Positions 9,045 to 18,211 of a stretch of DNA of 64,000 bases are shown in pieces (within the stretch, counting starts at the first letter, position 1; every line of letters starts with the position of its first letter). The stretch lies in the NCBI GenBank assembly GCA_007748055.1, contig CP036279.1:4464001-4528000 (forward strand), read 5' to 3'. The stretch is from Kolteria novifilia (GTDB lineage: Bacteria > Planctomycetota > Planctomycetia > Kolteriales > Kolteriaceae). A model generated the notes under the pieces. That model was not told where the DNA came from. It worked only from the letters and a program-made list of their open reading frames with translations, and searched no databases. Both the position numbers and the translations under genes were made by a program.

Positions 9045-9534
9045 AAATCGTCCCCCTGCCGGGACGCGACGACGGGTGAACTCAATCGTCGGTAACTCGA
9101 AGGCAAGCCTACCACTTCCGTTTCCGGGATCGATGTCGGAATTCCCTGAATCCCCTGTCTTGACTCCCATGGCGCAAGGCCTAAATTCCCAGCAGGAAAC
9201 GTCACCGAGCACGCTCGAGGATCACCGCCAGAACCGGAACGTTTCTCGGGTTCAAACGGCGATTTTTCGATCGACTCTTGGCGGAAGAGGCCTCGCTTGG
9301 CCGAGAAATAGGTATTGCGGGAATAGGTCCATCCACTAGGTTGTAAACTAGAGGGTTTTCCCGGAACGGGTTGGCTTCGCCACTGACGCGAGTCGCCCGA
9401 CGGACGGAACGCTTGACGTTTGCTGGATCGAGAATTCTCGTCAGTAATGTCGCCACAAGCGATGTCCACCTCTTTGGCGAGTGTGATTTGGGGATGCGGC
9501 GGGCCAACCGCGATCGAGAAGGAGCCACGGTAAT
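9045..9534. other. Intergenic region upstream of ferredoxin
   Basis: 490 bases without a supported gene; frames seen here are shadows. The only structure I note is a perfect 12-base palindrome, CGAGAATTCTCG, at 9429-9440, about 95 bases before the ferredoxin start. It could be an operator, but no repeat of it was found nearby. Confidence 0.4.
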
Positions 9535-9816
9535 ATGACTCACGTCGTCTGCGAGCCATGTGACAACTGCAAGTACACCGACTGCGTCGTCGTCTGCCCT
9601 GTCGAGTGCTTCTACGAAGCCGACACGATGCTGTACATCAATCCGGAAGAGTGCATCGACTGCGAAGCGTGCGTTCCGGAGTGTCCGGTCGAAGCCATCT
9701 TCCACGAGGACAACGTTCCGGATGAGTGGCAGTCCTACACGGACATCAACGCCGAGAAGACGGCGGCCGGCGATCTGCCCTCGCTGACCGAGAAGAAAGA
9801 GCCGCTCGGCGAGTAA
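9535..9816 (+). CDS. fdxA: Seven-iron (3Fe-4S/4Fe-4S) ferredoxin, FdxA type
   Basis: A 93-residue soluble electron carrier. The N-terminal cluster segment is CEPCDNCKYTDCVVVCPVECF and the second is CIDCEACVPECPVEAI; the irregular first motif with an extended CX7C spacing is typical of 7Fe ferredoxins with one 3Fe-4S and one 4Fe-4S cluster. The acidic C-terminal tail (DEWQSYTDINAEK..) is also characteristic of FdxA. A good ribosome binding site (GAAGGAG) lies about 10 bases before ATG 9535. No redox partner is adjacent, so its electron donor and acceptor cannot be told from context. Confidence 0.92.
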   Translation: MTHVVCEPCDNCKYTDCVVVCPVECFYEADTMLYINPEECIDCEACVPECPVEAIFHEDNVPDEWQSYTDINAEKTAAGDLPSLTEKKEPLGE

Positions 9817-9878
9817 GCTCTCGAGAACGATCCCTCGGACATGCGCCGAGAGATCCTCTTCGCAGCTACATGGTCTTG

Positions 9879-9915
9879 AACCCTTGGGAACGGGCGTTCG
9901 CACGTTCCCAGGGTT
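9879..9915. terminator. Strong hairpin between ferredoxin and plsY
   Basis: AACCCTTGGGAACG (9879-9892) pairs with CGTTCCCAGGGTT (9903-9915) with one bulged base and a 10-base loop. It sits 62 bases after the ferredoxin stop. No T-run follows, so it is either a weak terminator or an RNA-stabilising structure. Confidence 0.5.
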
Positions 9916-9978
9916 GAGACATTCACTTCTCGACTCACCACGCGCGCGATTGGTTTCCGCGCTAGGCGGATTCGCGTT

Positions 9979-10617
9979 ATGTATCTCTTTATCGGGCAGA
10001 TACTCGCCTATCTGGTCGGCTCGATACCGTTCGGCTACCTCACCGCCAAGTTGTGGGCCAACATCGACATCCGCGAACACGGCAGCCAAAACATCGGCGC
10101 CACCAACGTCGGACGCGTCCTCGGCTTCCCTTTCTTCATCCTGGTCTTTCTGCTCGACTTCGCCAAAGGCGCCGTCCCGGTCGCGATCGCGTACTGGGTT
10201 CGGAGTCGATTCGGAGCCGAGACTCCCGAGCTGATCTACCTTCCTCCACTGGTCGGTCTTGCGACCATTCTCGGCCACATCTTCCCGATCTATCTCGGGC
10301 TACGGGGCGGCAAAGGGGTCGCGACCTCGATTGGCGTCATCCTGGTGCTCGCGCCCATTCCCGCGATCATCGGGTTGGCGATGTGGGTCATCCTCGTCCT
10401 GGCGACAGGAATGGTCTCGGTCGGATCGGTCGGTTTCGCCCTCGCCTTCGCCCTGGCGTACCTGCTTCTGGGCAACCCTTTCTCCATCGACCAAGCGGCG
10501 ATGACACTCTTCGTGCTGATCGTGACGGTCCTCGTCCTGGTTCGCCACCGGCAGAACCTGAAACGAGTGCTCGCGGGAACCGAACCGAGAATCGGTCTTC
10601 CCTGGTTCCGTTCATAG
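9979..10617 (+). CDS. plsY: Acyl-phosphate:glycerol-3-phosphate acyltransferase
   Basis: PlsY transfers the acyl group of acyl-phosphate to glycerol 3-phosphate, the first acylation step of phospholipid synthesis, in the inner membrane. The 212-residue protein has the expected five to six hydrophobic segments. The three conserved loops are visible: GSIPFGYLTAKL with HGSQNIGATNVGRVLG (motif 1), LRGGKGVATSIG (motif 2, GGKG) and the C-terminal VLVRHRQNLKRVLAGTEPRIG (motif 3). Length matches the family. It follows the ferredoxin hairpin and precedes the potassium transporter; its transcription unit is unclear. Confidence 0.95.
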   Translation: MYLFIGQILAYLVGSIPFGYLTAKLWANIDIREHGSQNIGATNVGRVLGFPFFILVFLLDFAKGAVPVAIAYWVRSRFGAETPELIYLPPLVGLATILGHIFPIYLGLRGGKGVATSIGVILVLAPIPAIIGLAMWVILVLATGMVSVGSVGFALAFALAYLLLGNPFSIDQAAMTLFVLIVTVLVLVRHRQNLKRVLAGTEPRIGLPWFRS

Positions 10618-10815
10618 ACTACTACGAACGACTAATAGGGAGCCGGCCGATGCTGCTCCCGCCGAGGCAGTCGAGTCGTCGCCGACCCGGAATCCGCCGA
10701 CGCGCGGTTCCCGATCGACGAGTCGCTTGGCGAGTTCCTCCCCAGTGGTCGGCGTGAACCAACGCCGCTGGGCGCGAATTCGCCATGCCCGGCGACGCCA
10801 CGAGAGAGGTTGACG

Positions 10816-12198
10816 ATGCGCGCGAAGATCGCCGGCTCCCTCACCCAATACCCTGCCCGTGCGCTCTTTATCTGGTACCTGGCGCTGATTCTCTTCGGGA
10901 CTGCTCTCCTGATGCTCCCGATCTGTCACAACGAAGACGTCAAGACGACGATCGATCCGATCGACGCCCTTTTCACCGCAACCAGTGCTTCCTGCGTCAC
11001 CGGCTTGTCGACCATTTCGATCGGCAAGGAATTCAACTTCCTCGGCCAATTCATCATTCTGGTCCTTATTCAGCTTGGCGGGATCGGCATCATGACGGTC
11101 ACGACACTGGTCGCGGTCTCGTTGAGCGGGCATTCGCTCCTTCACCATCGCGCGGCGGTCACCGAGCAGTTGGGAGCGACACCCGAAGACGACTTGCACT
11201 TTGTGCTTCGCGACGTCCTCGTGATGACTTTTTTCATCGAATTCGTCGGTTTTTTGATCCTTTTGAGTCGTTTTCTGTTCGAACAGCCCGCACTTGACGC
11301 CATTTGGAACGCATTCTTTTACGCGATCTCGGCATTCTGCAACGCGGGCTTCTCCATCAACGACGACAACGGGATCCGCTACCAAGGGGAGTGGGTCTTC
11401 AACCTAACCATTTGCGCCCTCATCACTTTCGGCGGCATCGGCTTCCCCGTCTACCGCGACCTCCGACGAAAACGCAAGGACCAGCGGTTGGGCATCCAGC
11501 GCCGGCTGAATCTGCACACCCGGCTCGTCTTGATCGGGACGGTCTCGTTGACGTTGCTCGGCATGATCGCCTTCTACCTGCTCGAGCGGCAGAACCTCCT
11601 CAAGGACATGACGATCGGCCGTTCACTGCTGGTTTCGCTCTTTCAGTCCGTCAACACGCGGACCTCGGGCTTCTACTCGGTCGATTTGGGAATGGCGGAA
11701 GCGTCGACTCTCTTCGTCATGTCGCTGTTGATGCTCGTCGGCGCGGCCCCGTGCTCGACGGGAGGCGGCTTCAAGGTCACCACGCTCATGGTGCTGCTCA
11801 TCCACTCCTGGCAACGGCTGCGGGGCTACACCAAGATCAACATCTTCGGCAGAACGATCGACCGCAGCGACCTCGATCGCTCGACCTCGGCGGTCATCCT
11901 CTACGTCATGATCGTCGCCATCGGACTCTCGATTCTTCTTGTGCTCGAGGAAGAACACCAACCCTTCGGCGAGACCCACGGGCTCTTTCTCAAGGCCCTC
12001 TTCGAGTCGGTCTCCGCGCTCGGAACGGTCGGATTGACGGCCAATTTCACGCCAAGTTTGACCGATCCCGGCAAAGTCTTGATCGTAATCCTCATGTTCA
12101 TTGGGCGTTTGGGCCCTTTTTCGATCGTTCTCGCCCTCACCCGCGGACGTCGGCCGGAACCATTCGAGTATCCGCGTGGACAAGTCCTCATCGGTTGA
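10816..12198 (+). CDS. ktrB: Potassium uptake channel subunit, KtrB/TrkH family
   Basis: 460 residues, polytopic, with the four M1-P-M2 repeats of the TrkH/KtrB superfamily. Pore-loop glycine motifs visible include ATSASCVTGLSTI (~residue 60), AFCNAGFSI, VNTRTSGFYSVDL and GTVGLTANF, and GAAPCSTGGGFKVTT follows the third repeat. It moves K+ (with Na+ or H+ coupling) across the inner membrane and is gated by a cytoplasmic RCK ring, encoded immediately downstream at 12332. ATG 10816 is preceded by GAGAGAGG; TTG 10810 is an in-frame alternative. The length is nearer KtrB than the longer TrkH, so the Ktr name is preferred but not certain. Confidence 0.88.
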   Translation: MRAKIAGSLTQYPARALFIWYLALILFGTALLMLPICHNEDVKTTIDPIDALFTATSASCVTGLSTISIGKEFNFLGQFIILVLIQLGGIGIMTVTTLVAVSLSGHSLLHHRAAVTEQLGATPEDDLHFVLRDVLVMTFFIEFVGFLILLSRFLFEQPALDAIWNAFFYAISAFCNAGFSINDDNGIRYQGEWVFNLTICALITFGGIGFPVYRDLRRKRKDQRLGIQRRLNLHTRLVLIGTVSLTLLGMIAFYLLERQNLLKDMTIGRSLLVSLFQSVNTRTSGFYSVDLGMAEASTLFVMSLLMLVGAAPCSTGGGFKVTTLMVLLIHSWQRLRGYTKINIFGRTIDRSDLDRSTSAVILYVMIVAIGLSILLVLEEEHQPFGETHGLFLKALFESVSALGTVGLTANFTPSLTDPGKVLIVILMFIGRLGPFSIVLALTRGRRPEPFEYPRGQVLIG

Positions 12199-12331
12199 CC
12201 GAAAATGAGCGAAGGACCTTGTTCTCGAGGCCCCCAACCGGTTGAAATGACGCGAGAGCCGAACGACGGCACACCGCATAAGATCTCTTATTGACCGAAT
12301 TTAGGTCGCCGCGAGCGACGGGGAGAGAGCC

Positions 12332-13024
12332 ATGGCCGCCGGAAAACAACAGTACGTAGTTCTCGGACTGGGCTCCTTCGGGAGTTCGCTCGCCAAGCGC
12401 CTCACCTGGCACGGCTGCCGCGTCATCGGTGTCGATTTCGACTCCCGGAAGGTCGAAAGCCATCGTGACCTCATCTATGCTCCCGTCGAGGGCGACGCCA
12501 CCTCCGCCGAAACACTCGAACAACTCCTAACGCCCGCCGTCGATTCGGTCTTCATCGCCACTGGCAACAACATCGAAAGCAGCATCCTCACCGCGCTGCA
12601 TTCAATCGAACACGGTGCCAAGCGCGTCATCGCCAAGGGAATCACCGAGGACCACGCGAAGATCCTCCACAAGATCGGCGTCGAACGCGTCGTCTTTCCC
12701 GACCAAGAGTACGGCATGGAAGTCGCCGACCAGGCGGTCTTTCCCAACCTCCTCGACACGCTCAACTTCGACCCGAACTACGGCGTCTTTGAGCTACCAG
12801 TCGGCCCCTCCTTCGTTGGACAGAATCTCGAGTCCTTCACCGCGAAGCTGCGCTGGACCTTCGGTATTTCCATCCTCGCCGTGAAAGACCCCGCGCGCGA
12901 CGAAGTCAAGGTCCTCCCGCCGAGCGACTTCATCATCCTGGAGCACCACGTTCTCTTGGTGATCGGCACGCACAAGGACATGATTCGCGTTCGCAGCGCC
13001 TTCTTCGACAGCGTCAGTTTCTAG
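12332..13024 (+). CDS. ktrA: Potassium channel gating subunit, KtrA/TrkA RCK protein
   Basis: 230 residues. The N-terminal RCK-N Rossmann domain contains VVLGLGSFGSSLAKRL (GxGxxG nucleotide site) and ends its second strand with GVDFD; the C-terminal RCK-C domain (VGPSFVGQNLESF to HHVLLVIGT) binds ligand. One RCK pair, rather than two, identifies the KtrA type instead of E. coli TrkA. It should assemble as an octameric ring under the KtrB dimer and open the pore in response to ATP/ADP. Starts at ATG 12332 after GGGGAGAGAG. It lies 133 bases after ktrB and is probably in the same operon. Confidence 0.9.
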   Translation: MAAGKQQYVVLGLGSFGSSLAKRLTWHGCRVIGVDFDSRKVESHRDLIYAPVEGDATSAETLEQLLTPAVDSVFIATGNNIESSILTALHSIEHGAKRVIAKGITEDHAKILHKIGVERVVFPDQEYGMEVADQAVFPNLLDTLNFDPNYGVFELPVGPSFVGQNLESFTAKLRWTFGISILAVKDPARDEVKVLPPSDFIILEHHVLLVIGTHKDMIRVRSAFFDSVSF

Positions 13025-13061
13025 GTCGCCTCTCCCTCCCGTCGCCGAACATCGACCAAGC

Positions 13062-13766
13062 TCACCACGCCTCTTCAAGCACGGTTCTCAGAATCTCCCG
13101 TTTCCAACCCGGCTCGTGAATCGGCCAAGCTTGCACGCGGATCCCCTCCCCTTCACGGGCAGCCGGAACTCCCGAGTCATGCACCTGCCGTTGGAGTTCT
13201 CGTTCGAGCGGAAAAGACGCGGTCGACGCCGACTCCAAGTTGCTGAGTCGACGCCGGAGGGTCCCATGATCGAAAATCGAAATGACCGTCGGCGGATCGA
13301 GATCGAGCAAGCGTCCGGCGAGCAGTTCGTAGCTGGCGGTCTCGTACATTCGCTTGAGCTCCAGCAAGTCACATCCGACCATCCGCGTGTCGAAGTTCCA
13401 CCAACCCGTCGGGACCAAAAGCAGCGTCGCGAAGCGGTTGGCTAGCTCCTCGCGCTCGTCCCAAAGCCACGTTTCATCCAGCTCGTCGTCAAAGCACTTT
13501 GGGATCATCCACTCGCCGATCTCGTGGGCGACGGTCCACTGGGTCCGCTCGGCACGCGGTTCAGGTCGCACGAAGACCGTCGGCTTGCCTTTCACCTCCA
13601 CCAGTCGGCCACGAGTTCGTTGTCGCCGATCCAGGCAGATGTCCATCCCCAGCCCTTTGGCCACGAGCGAGGCGTCGACGGGAGGCCGTTCGATCCCCGC
13701 GCCATCCAGCATGTGCGCCACTTGCTCCTGAAGGCGCACCTCCACACCGGTAATCGGGCGAATCAC
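13062..13766 (-). CDS. ImmA/IrrE-like metallopeptidase with altered zinc motif
   Basis: 234 residues resembling the ImmA/IrrE (DUF955) peptidases that cleave transcriptional repressors. The N-terminus (VDASLVAKGLGMDI) matches the usual entry, and the helix WTVAHEIGEWM sits where HExxH is expected, but the second histidine is Glu (HEIGE). The downstream EELANRFATLLLVP helix, which supplies the third ligand, is intact. Either this protein is not catalytic or the metal site uses different ligands. A GTG start at 13766 is supported by AAGGAG about 8 bases upstream. No Xre-type repressor partner is adjacent; the gene is convergent with ktrA and stands alone. Confidence 0.72.
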   Translation of the reverse strand: MIRPITGVEVRLQEQVAHMLDGAGIERPPVDASLVAKGLGMDICLDRRQRTRGRLVEVKGKPTVFVRPEPRAERTQWTVAHEIGEWMIPKCFDDELDETWLWDEREELANRFATLLLVPTGWWNFDTRMVGCDLLELKRMYETASYELLAGRLLDLDPPTVISIFDHGTLRRRLSNLESASTASFPLERELQRQVHDSGVPAAREGEGIRVQAWPIHEPGWKREILRTVLEEAW

Positions 13767-14179
13767 GGAGAGTCTCCTTGAGAAGTCGCCGCCCCGGCAA
13801 CGGGCGCTGGGATTCCGTCACCGGAGCAAGACGGCATTTGGGAACACCACGAAGACATGATCATATGTACACTATAACGGCCTGCGTGTCCATCGCTCGT
13901 TGCCTGTTTTGCCAAACCGGAATCGCAGTCACGACTTGCGCAGTACCCTTTCTCGGGGTCACCTTCCGGCAACTCGTTTCCGATCTTGTCACGGCTTGCG
14001 GTTCGTCGGATAGACATGGACCAGCGGCGACGTTCCTAGCTCGGACGTCGGGGGAGTTGGCTTGACCGGTTCAGTGCCGAAGCCTATACCCGATAGCTGT
14101 AACAGGTACCAGGACCTGAGGTTGCGGCTCAAGCCCCTTTCGCCGATGCGACGTTCTTCTCCTGATTCGAGATTGCACC
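13767..14179. other. Divergent intergenic region
   Basis: 413 bases between divergently transcribed genes. It holds a short AT-rich stretch around 13858-13878 (TCATATGTACACTATAAC) that could contain promoter elements for either side. I see no gene or repeat here. Confidence 0.3.
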
Positions 14180-14836
14180 ATGGGTAGGGTGATTGTCGAT
14201 GGGGCCGAGGTGGCCCTCCACTTGCCGCCGGACGCGACGCTCGAGAATGCGTTCGCGAACGTTCGCGACCAGGTTTGCAACGAACGACGCGTCATCACTC
14301 ACATGTCCCTAAATGGTCAACCGTTGAATTGGGGAGACGGGACATCGGTCTGGTCGGACACCTTCCAAGACATCCATGGTACGCTCGAGTTGCGTACCGA
14401 TGACACGCTCTCGATGTGCTCGCGAACGCTTTCCGCGATGTCCCAACTGCTCGAGAATCTCGCTCAGGTTCATCGCGACGTGGCCAAAGCCATCCGCAAC
14501 GGCGACACCCGCCAAGGTCTCGCCACCGCGTCCCAATTGATGCCGCAATGGGAGCAGTTGATGGCCGGCGTCAATGGCGTGCTGCAAATCTTGCCCGTGA
14601 ACCAAGACGACGGGGCTTGGCGAGAGAAGATCGAGTCCCTCGCCGCCCTTGGCCCCAAGATGACCGAGCCGCTTTCCGAGTTCCGCATGGCCGCGGGCGA
14701 TCGCGACTTGATCCTGCTTGCCGACTTGATGGACTTCGAATTTGCCCCACTCGCCGACGAGTGGCTCTCCACTTGCCGAAGCTTTCACGAGGCGTTGACC
14801 CAACACTTCCGCGACAACACCGAGGGGCATGAATGA
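14180..14836 (+). CDS. Conserved-looking protein of unknown function (operon gene 1)
   Basis: 218 residues, no signal peptide and no membrane segment. I do not recognise the family. The first ~75 residues look like a small beta-rich unit (VDGAEVALHLPPDATLENAF), and the rest is predicted helical with regularly spaced hydrophobics (SQLLENLAQVHRDVAKAI; LMDFEFAPLADEW), a helical-bundle pattern. Its stop overlaps the next start as ATGA, so it is translationally coupled to the secreted protein at 14833. Together with the gene at 16185 it forms a probable three-gene operon. Coding status is supported by the coupling and by codon bias like the neighbours. Confidence 0.7.
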   Translation: MGRVIVDGAEVALHLPPDATLENAFANVRDQVCNERRVITHMSLNGQPLNWGDGTSVWSDTFQDIHGTLELRTDDTLSMCSRTLSAMSQLLENLAQVHRDVAKAIRNGDTRQGLATASQLMPQWEQLMAGVNGVLQILPVNQDDGAWREKIESLAALGPKMTEPLSEFRMAAGDRDLILLADLMDFEFAPLADEWLSTCRSFHEALTQHFRDNTEGHE

Positions 14837-16140
14837 ACCAACGCTGGTCACGGAAGACCGGCTTGCTCGTGGGTTCGGCGCTTCTTCTCCTGCTCGCCAC
14901 CAGGGCGCGCGAAGCGTCTCCTCCCAAAGAGCGCCGACGGGTTGAACTCGAGCGCAAGATCCGCGATCCCCATCGTGTCTTTCGCCATTCGGTCTTCCTT
15001 GCCGCTCAACGCGGGGCGCGCTGGATCGTTTCGATGCGCACGCCCGAGGGCGAGTTCGTCTACGGCTGGATCCCCGCGCTAAATCGCCCCCTTGGAGGAA
15101 ACGATCCGCTACGTTCGGCTGGTACCCTCGCGGCCCTGACGCACGCCGCCGTCGCCCTTGACGACGATGAGTTGCTAAGGGTCGCTCAAGCCTCGCTGGC
15201 GCATCTGGTCACCACGACCACGAAGACCGACCCGAAGCATCCCGAGGTCCGCCTCCCGACGTTGCGGCCCGCGGAGGCCAACCCCGCCGGCTATGCCGCC
15301 CTGCTCTTGTGGGGACTGTCAGAACTTCCGGATCTCGACGGAGAACTGCTGGAGGCGTCGCGCGGACTCGATGTGTTTCTGCGCGGACGGCTTCGCGAGG
15401 ATGGCTCCATCGACATCCGCCCTTCTCTTCACGAAGATGACGGCAGCGAGTACTTCGCTGGGCGCGACTTCTTTCCCGGAGAAGCCCTCCACGCGTTGAT
15501 GCGCAGCTACCGCCACGCTCCCGAGGAGTGGAAGCTCGACGCGATGGGTCGGGCCCTTCCGGTGATGGAGCAGTACTGGCGGGAACGTCCCTCCAAGGCC
15601 CTCGCGGCGTGGCAATGTCGCGCCTATGCGGAAGCCTACATGCTCTCCAACGACGAGTCATTCGCGACATTCGTCTACACGATGGCCGACTGGCTCATCG
15701 ACCGTCAGTTCAAACAAGCTCCGCCGGACAGTCCCGATTGGCTCGGTGGTTTCGCGCAGGACGTGCATGGACATGTCGTCTGGTCGGCGCCGGACATCAC
15801 GACCGCTAGCTGCGCCGAGGCCCTCGTGGCGGCATGCCGGGTCGCGCGTGAACAAGGCGACGACCAACGGCTCCTGCGCTACCAGTCGTCGCTCGAAGCG
15901 GCGCTGACGTTTCTCGTCGGACAGCAGTACACGCCGTCCCGCTGCCGGCACTTTCAGCCGGGCTACGCGAGGAAGCTCAACGGCGCCTTTCCCGCGAGCG
16001 TGGTCGACGGGACGGTGCGCATTGATTTCACGCAACACGCGATCGACGCGATGCTTGGCTACTTGATCCACGTGGCGCGACCGCGCTGGTCGACGGTCGA
16101 GGCGACGACCGCCGCGGAAACATGGCCAAGAGCCAACTGA
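14833..16140 (+). CDS. Secreted alpha/alpha-toroid protein of unknown function (operon gene 2)
   Basis: 435 residues. A basic N-terminus and hydrophobic core (LLVGSALLLLLATRA) suggest a signal peptide or signal anchor. The rest is a run of helical hairpins with recurring patterns such as GARWIVSMRTPEGEFVYGW, SAGTLAALTHAAVAL and AWQCRAYAEAYML, typical of (alpha/alpha)6 toroids found in glycosidases and cyclase-fold proteins. It contains EDDGSEYFAGRDFFPGEALHAL, a possible active-site region. I cannot assign a substrate. The start overlaps the upstream stop (ATGA), and the gene at 16185 follows after 44 bases. Confidence 0.72.
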   Translation: MNQRWSRKTGLLVGSALLLLLATRAREASPPKERRRVELERKIRDPHRVFRHSVFLAAQRGARWIVSMRTPEGEFVYGWIPALNRPLGGNDPLRSAGTLAALTHAAVALDDDELLRVAQASLAHLVTTTTKTDPKHPEVRLPTLRPAEANPAGYAALLLWGLSELPDLDGELLEASRGLDVFLRGRLREDGSIDIRPSLHEDDGSEYFAGRDFFPGEALHALMRSYRHAPEEWKLDAMGRALPVMEQYWRERPSKALAAWQCRAYAEAYMLSNDESFATFVYTMADWLIDRQFKQAPPDSPDWLGGFAQDVHGHVVWSAPDITTASCAEALVAACRVAREQGDDQRLLRYQSSLEAALTFLVGQQYTPSRCRHFQPGYARKLNGAFPASVVDGTVRIDFTQHAIDAMLGYLIHVARPRWSTVEATTAAETWPRAN

Positions 16141-16184
16141 CATCACCTCGTCAAGAGCGACGAACATCCTGCAAGGAGGCAGTC

Positions 16185-17900
16185 ATGGCGAATGCAGCGA
16201 CACTCATCGTCCCCGTTCACGCCGACGTCGACTGGACGTCCGTCCGGTTTCCCGGTGAAGACAAGCTCGCCCACGCGGTCGCCGAGGATGCCCAGGCGAC
16301 GAGTCTCGTGGATACGTGGACCTGCCCCGAGCAAGTCGCGTCGGTCTTGAAGACACCGCTGCCGCATCACGGCCTGCGAGCGACGCCCGACCTGAGCCCC
16401 GCCATTTATCGGCTGACGCTCGCACTGAAGCGATGCCTGCGGTTGCCGGTCGACGTGTCCATCGAGGTCGCGTCCGGCCACGATTGGCGCGTGATCGCCC
16501 CCAAACGGAGTCCCGAGGAACCGGTCAAGCTGATCGCCTCGGGCCACGTCTTCAACAGGCTGCGCGCGAAGGAAGCCCTGTTCCATTTGGGGCGACGACT
16601 CGCTTCCGTGGTCTATGACGTGACCCCGATGATCGACGACCCGAGCCAGGGCGCTCCCTCGACCGACGCGCCCGAGCGTCACTACCTCCTGGCCCGTGGC
16701 CTGTGGAAGTTTCAAGAGCTCACCGCCGACCGTCTCGGCCTGATCTGCTGCCAAGACCTGGAGGCCGCCGCCCGCGCTCTGCTGAAATCGGCGACCGGTT
16801 TGGACGAGGGACTGCTCCCGGCGGAGATGGATGGACTCTTTCGGGGCGTCGACTCCGAGGAGGAGTCGGTCCTGCGAAACGATCCGCATACCTTCATGCT
16901 TCTGCGACTCGCTGCCCTGAAGCGGTTTCACGAAAGCCCCCTCTTCGGCTCCCTCTTTGGATGGGCGACGCCCAATTCGGAACGTACCAACGACGAGCCG
17001 ACGGCGACCTCTCTCGAATCGCACCACGTCGCTCCCCAGGTCGCGACCTCCTCGGCCGACCTGGACGTGGCGTCGGTCCAGCGTCGCCTCGATCGACTCG
17101 AGCAAACGTCCACCACCGACGATGTCCTCCCCAAGTCACCCAGTGTCCCCGAGGAGAGTCACCCGGAGCCCCTCTCGACCGCGGATGTCGACTCCTTGGA
17201 AACAGTGAGCGCCACGAACAAGCGTCGATCCGAAGACGCCGAGAACGACAGCTCCCCGGAACCGTGTTTGGCGGAATCCGGCCAGGAGACGGAGACCGCC
17301 TCGGAACCGGAGAGCACCGAGAGCGACTCCGTGCCCGACGTCGAGGCCGCGCGTGAGTCTTTCACCCTCGGAGCGGTCCTCTGGCTCGCCCATTGCCGAG
17401 GGAACATGAGCCAACCGGAACGCCGAGTGGTCCTCGACACATTCGGAAGTCGTGCCCTGGAGGAGATCGGTCCCCACTACGACAAGGAAGGCGCCGACTA
17501 TCTCTCCCGAATTTGTCGGGAGAGCGCCCAGGTCCTCAAGGAGAGCGACCCGATCGCGCGCCGAGCCATGCTCGAGGACATCGTCCATATCGCGATGACG
17601 ACGGGGAGTCTCACGCCGACCCAAAACAACCTGCTCGTCGATTTGGCGCGGTCGCTGGAACTGACGACCGACGACCTCTCGCTGGTGATGGCCGACTATT
17701 CCGACCCGGAATTCGCGACCTACGAGTTCCAGGCCGGCCAAGACGTCGAGGTCCATCTGGATGGTCAGTGGCTTTCAGGGACGATCACCAGTGTCGAGGA
17801 GTCGGGGGAACTCTTCGTTCATTTCTCCGGCGATGACGCGACCTTGCGATTGAGTCCCACCGCCGACCTCATCCGTCCCACGGAGAGCCGTGCGGCATAG
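16185..17900 (+). CDS. Degenerate M48-like peptidase domain with TerB-like and SH3-like C-terminal regions
   Basis: 571 residues, cytoplasmic. Residues ~100-270 follow the pattern of planctomycete M48 peptidases, with the downstream zinc helix FQELTADRLGLICCQ (ExxAD) intact, but the HExxH position reads LFHLGRRL, so the catalytic site is lost. A ~120-residue acidic, Ser/Thr/Glu-rich linker follows. The C-terminal part (SFTLGAVLWLAHCRGNMSQPERR through LARSLELTTDDLSLVMADY) resembles a TerB-like helical domain, and the last ~50 residues (GQDVEVHLDGQWLSGTITSV) look like a small SH3/Tudor-like barrel. ATG 16185 has an ideal AAGGAGG at 5 bases. Third gene of the operon beginning at 14180. Domain calls are by pattern, not by search. 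Confidence 0.68.
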   Translation: MANAATLIVPVHADVDWTSVRFPGEDKLAHAVAEDAQATSLVDTWTCPEQVASVLKTPLPHHGLRATPDLSPAIYRLTLALKRCLRLPVDVSIEVASGHDWRVIAPKRSPEEPVKLIASGHVFNRLRAKEALFHLGRRLASVVYDVTPMIDDPSQGAPSTDAPERHYLLARGLWKFQELTADRLGLICCQDLEAAARALLKSATGLDEGLLPAEMDGLFRGVDSEEESVLRNDPHTFMLLRLAALKRFHESPLFGSLFGWATPNSERTNDEPTATSLESHHVAPQVATSSADLDVASVQRRLDRLEQTSTTDDVLPKSPSVPEESHPEPLSTADVDSLETVSATNKRRSEDAENDSSPEPCLAESGQETETASEPESTESDSVPDVEAARESFTLGAVLWLAHCRGNMSQPERRVVLDTFGSRALEEIGPHYDKEGADYLSRICRESAQVLKESDPIARRAMLEDIVHIAMTTGSLTPTQNNLLVDLARSLELTTDDLSLVMADYSDPEFATYEFQAGQDVEVHLDGQWLSGTITSVEESGELFVHFSGDDATLRLSPTADLIRPTESRAA

Positions 17901-18211
17901 CGTCTCCGATCTCCGCCAGGGGTGGGAGTCAAAATCCAAGCCCGCGCGGATCAAGCACACGCGGACGTCCAAAGGAATCACGCACGCGCGGACATTTCAG
18001 GAGAGGTGACTTCGCGCGTGAGCATCCCGAGAGAGCCAGCCCGGCATCATGGATTCTCCCAAGCCGCGACGCGGCGATGGGAGCCCACGGCTGTTGGTTC
18101 GGCCACAAGGGGCAATTCAATCCCCGTACCCCGAAAGAAAAGACCGTCGGATGAAGGAACGGTAAACGTACTAGTAGGTGGAAAGAGGCTTCTTGAACGA
18201 AGGCCTTCACG
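17901..18211. other. Intergenic region before acyl-CoA ligase
   Basis: 311 bases with no supported gene. It has loosely repeated ACGCGGAC words (17944-17992) of no clear meaning, and nothing else I can support. Confidence 0.3.
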
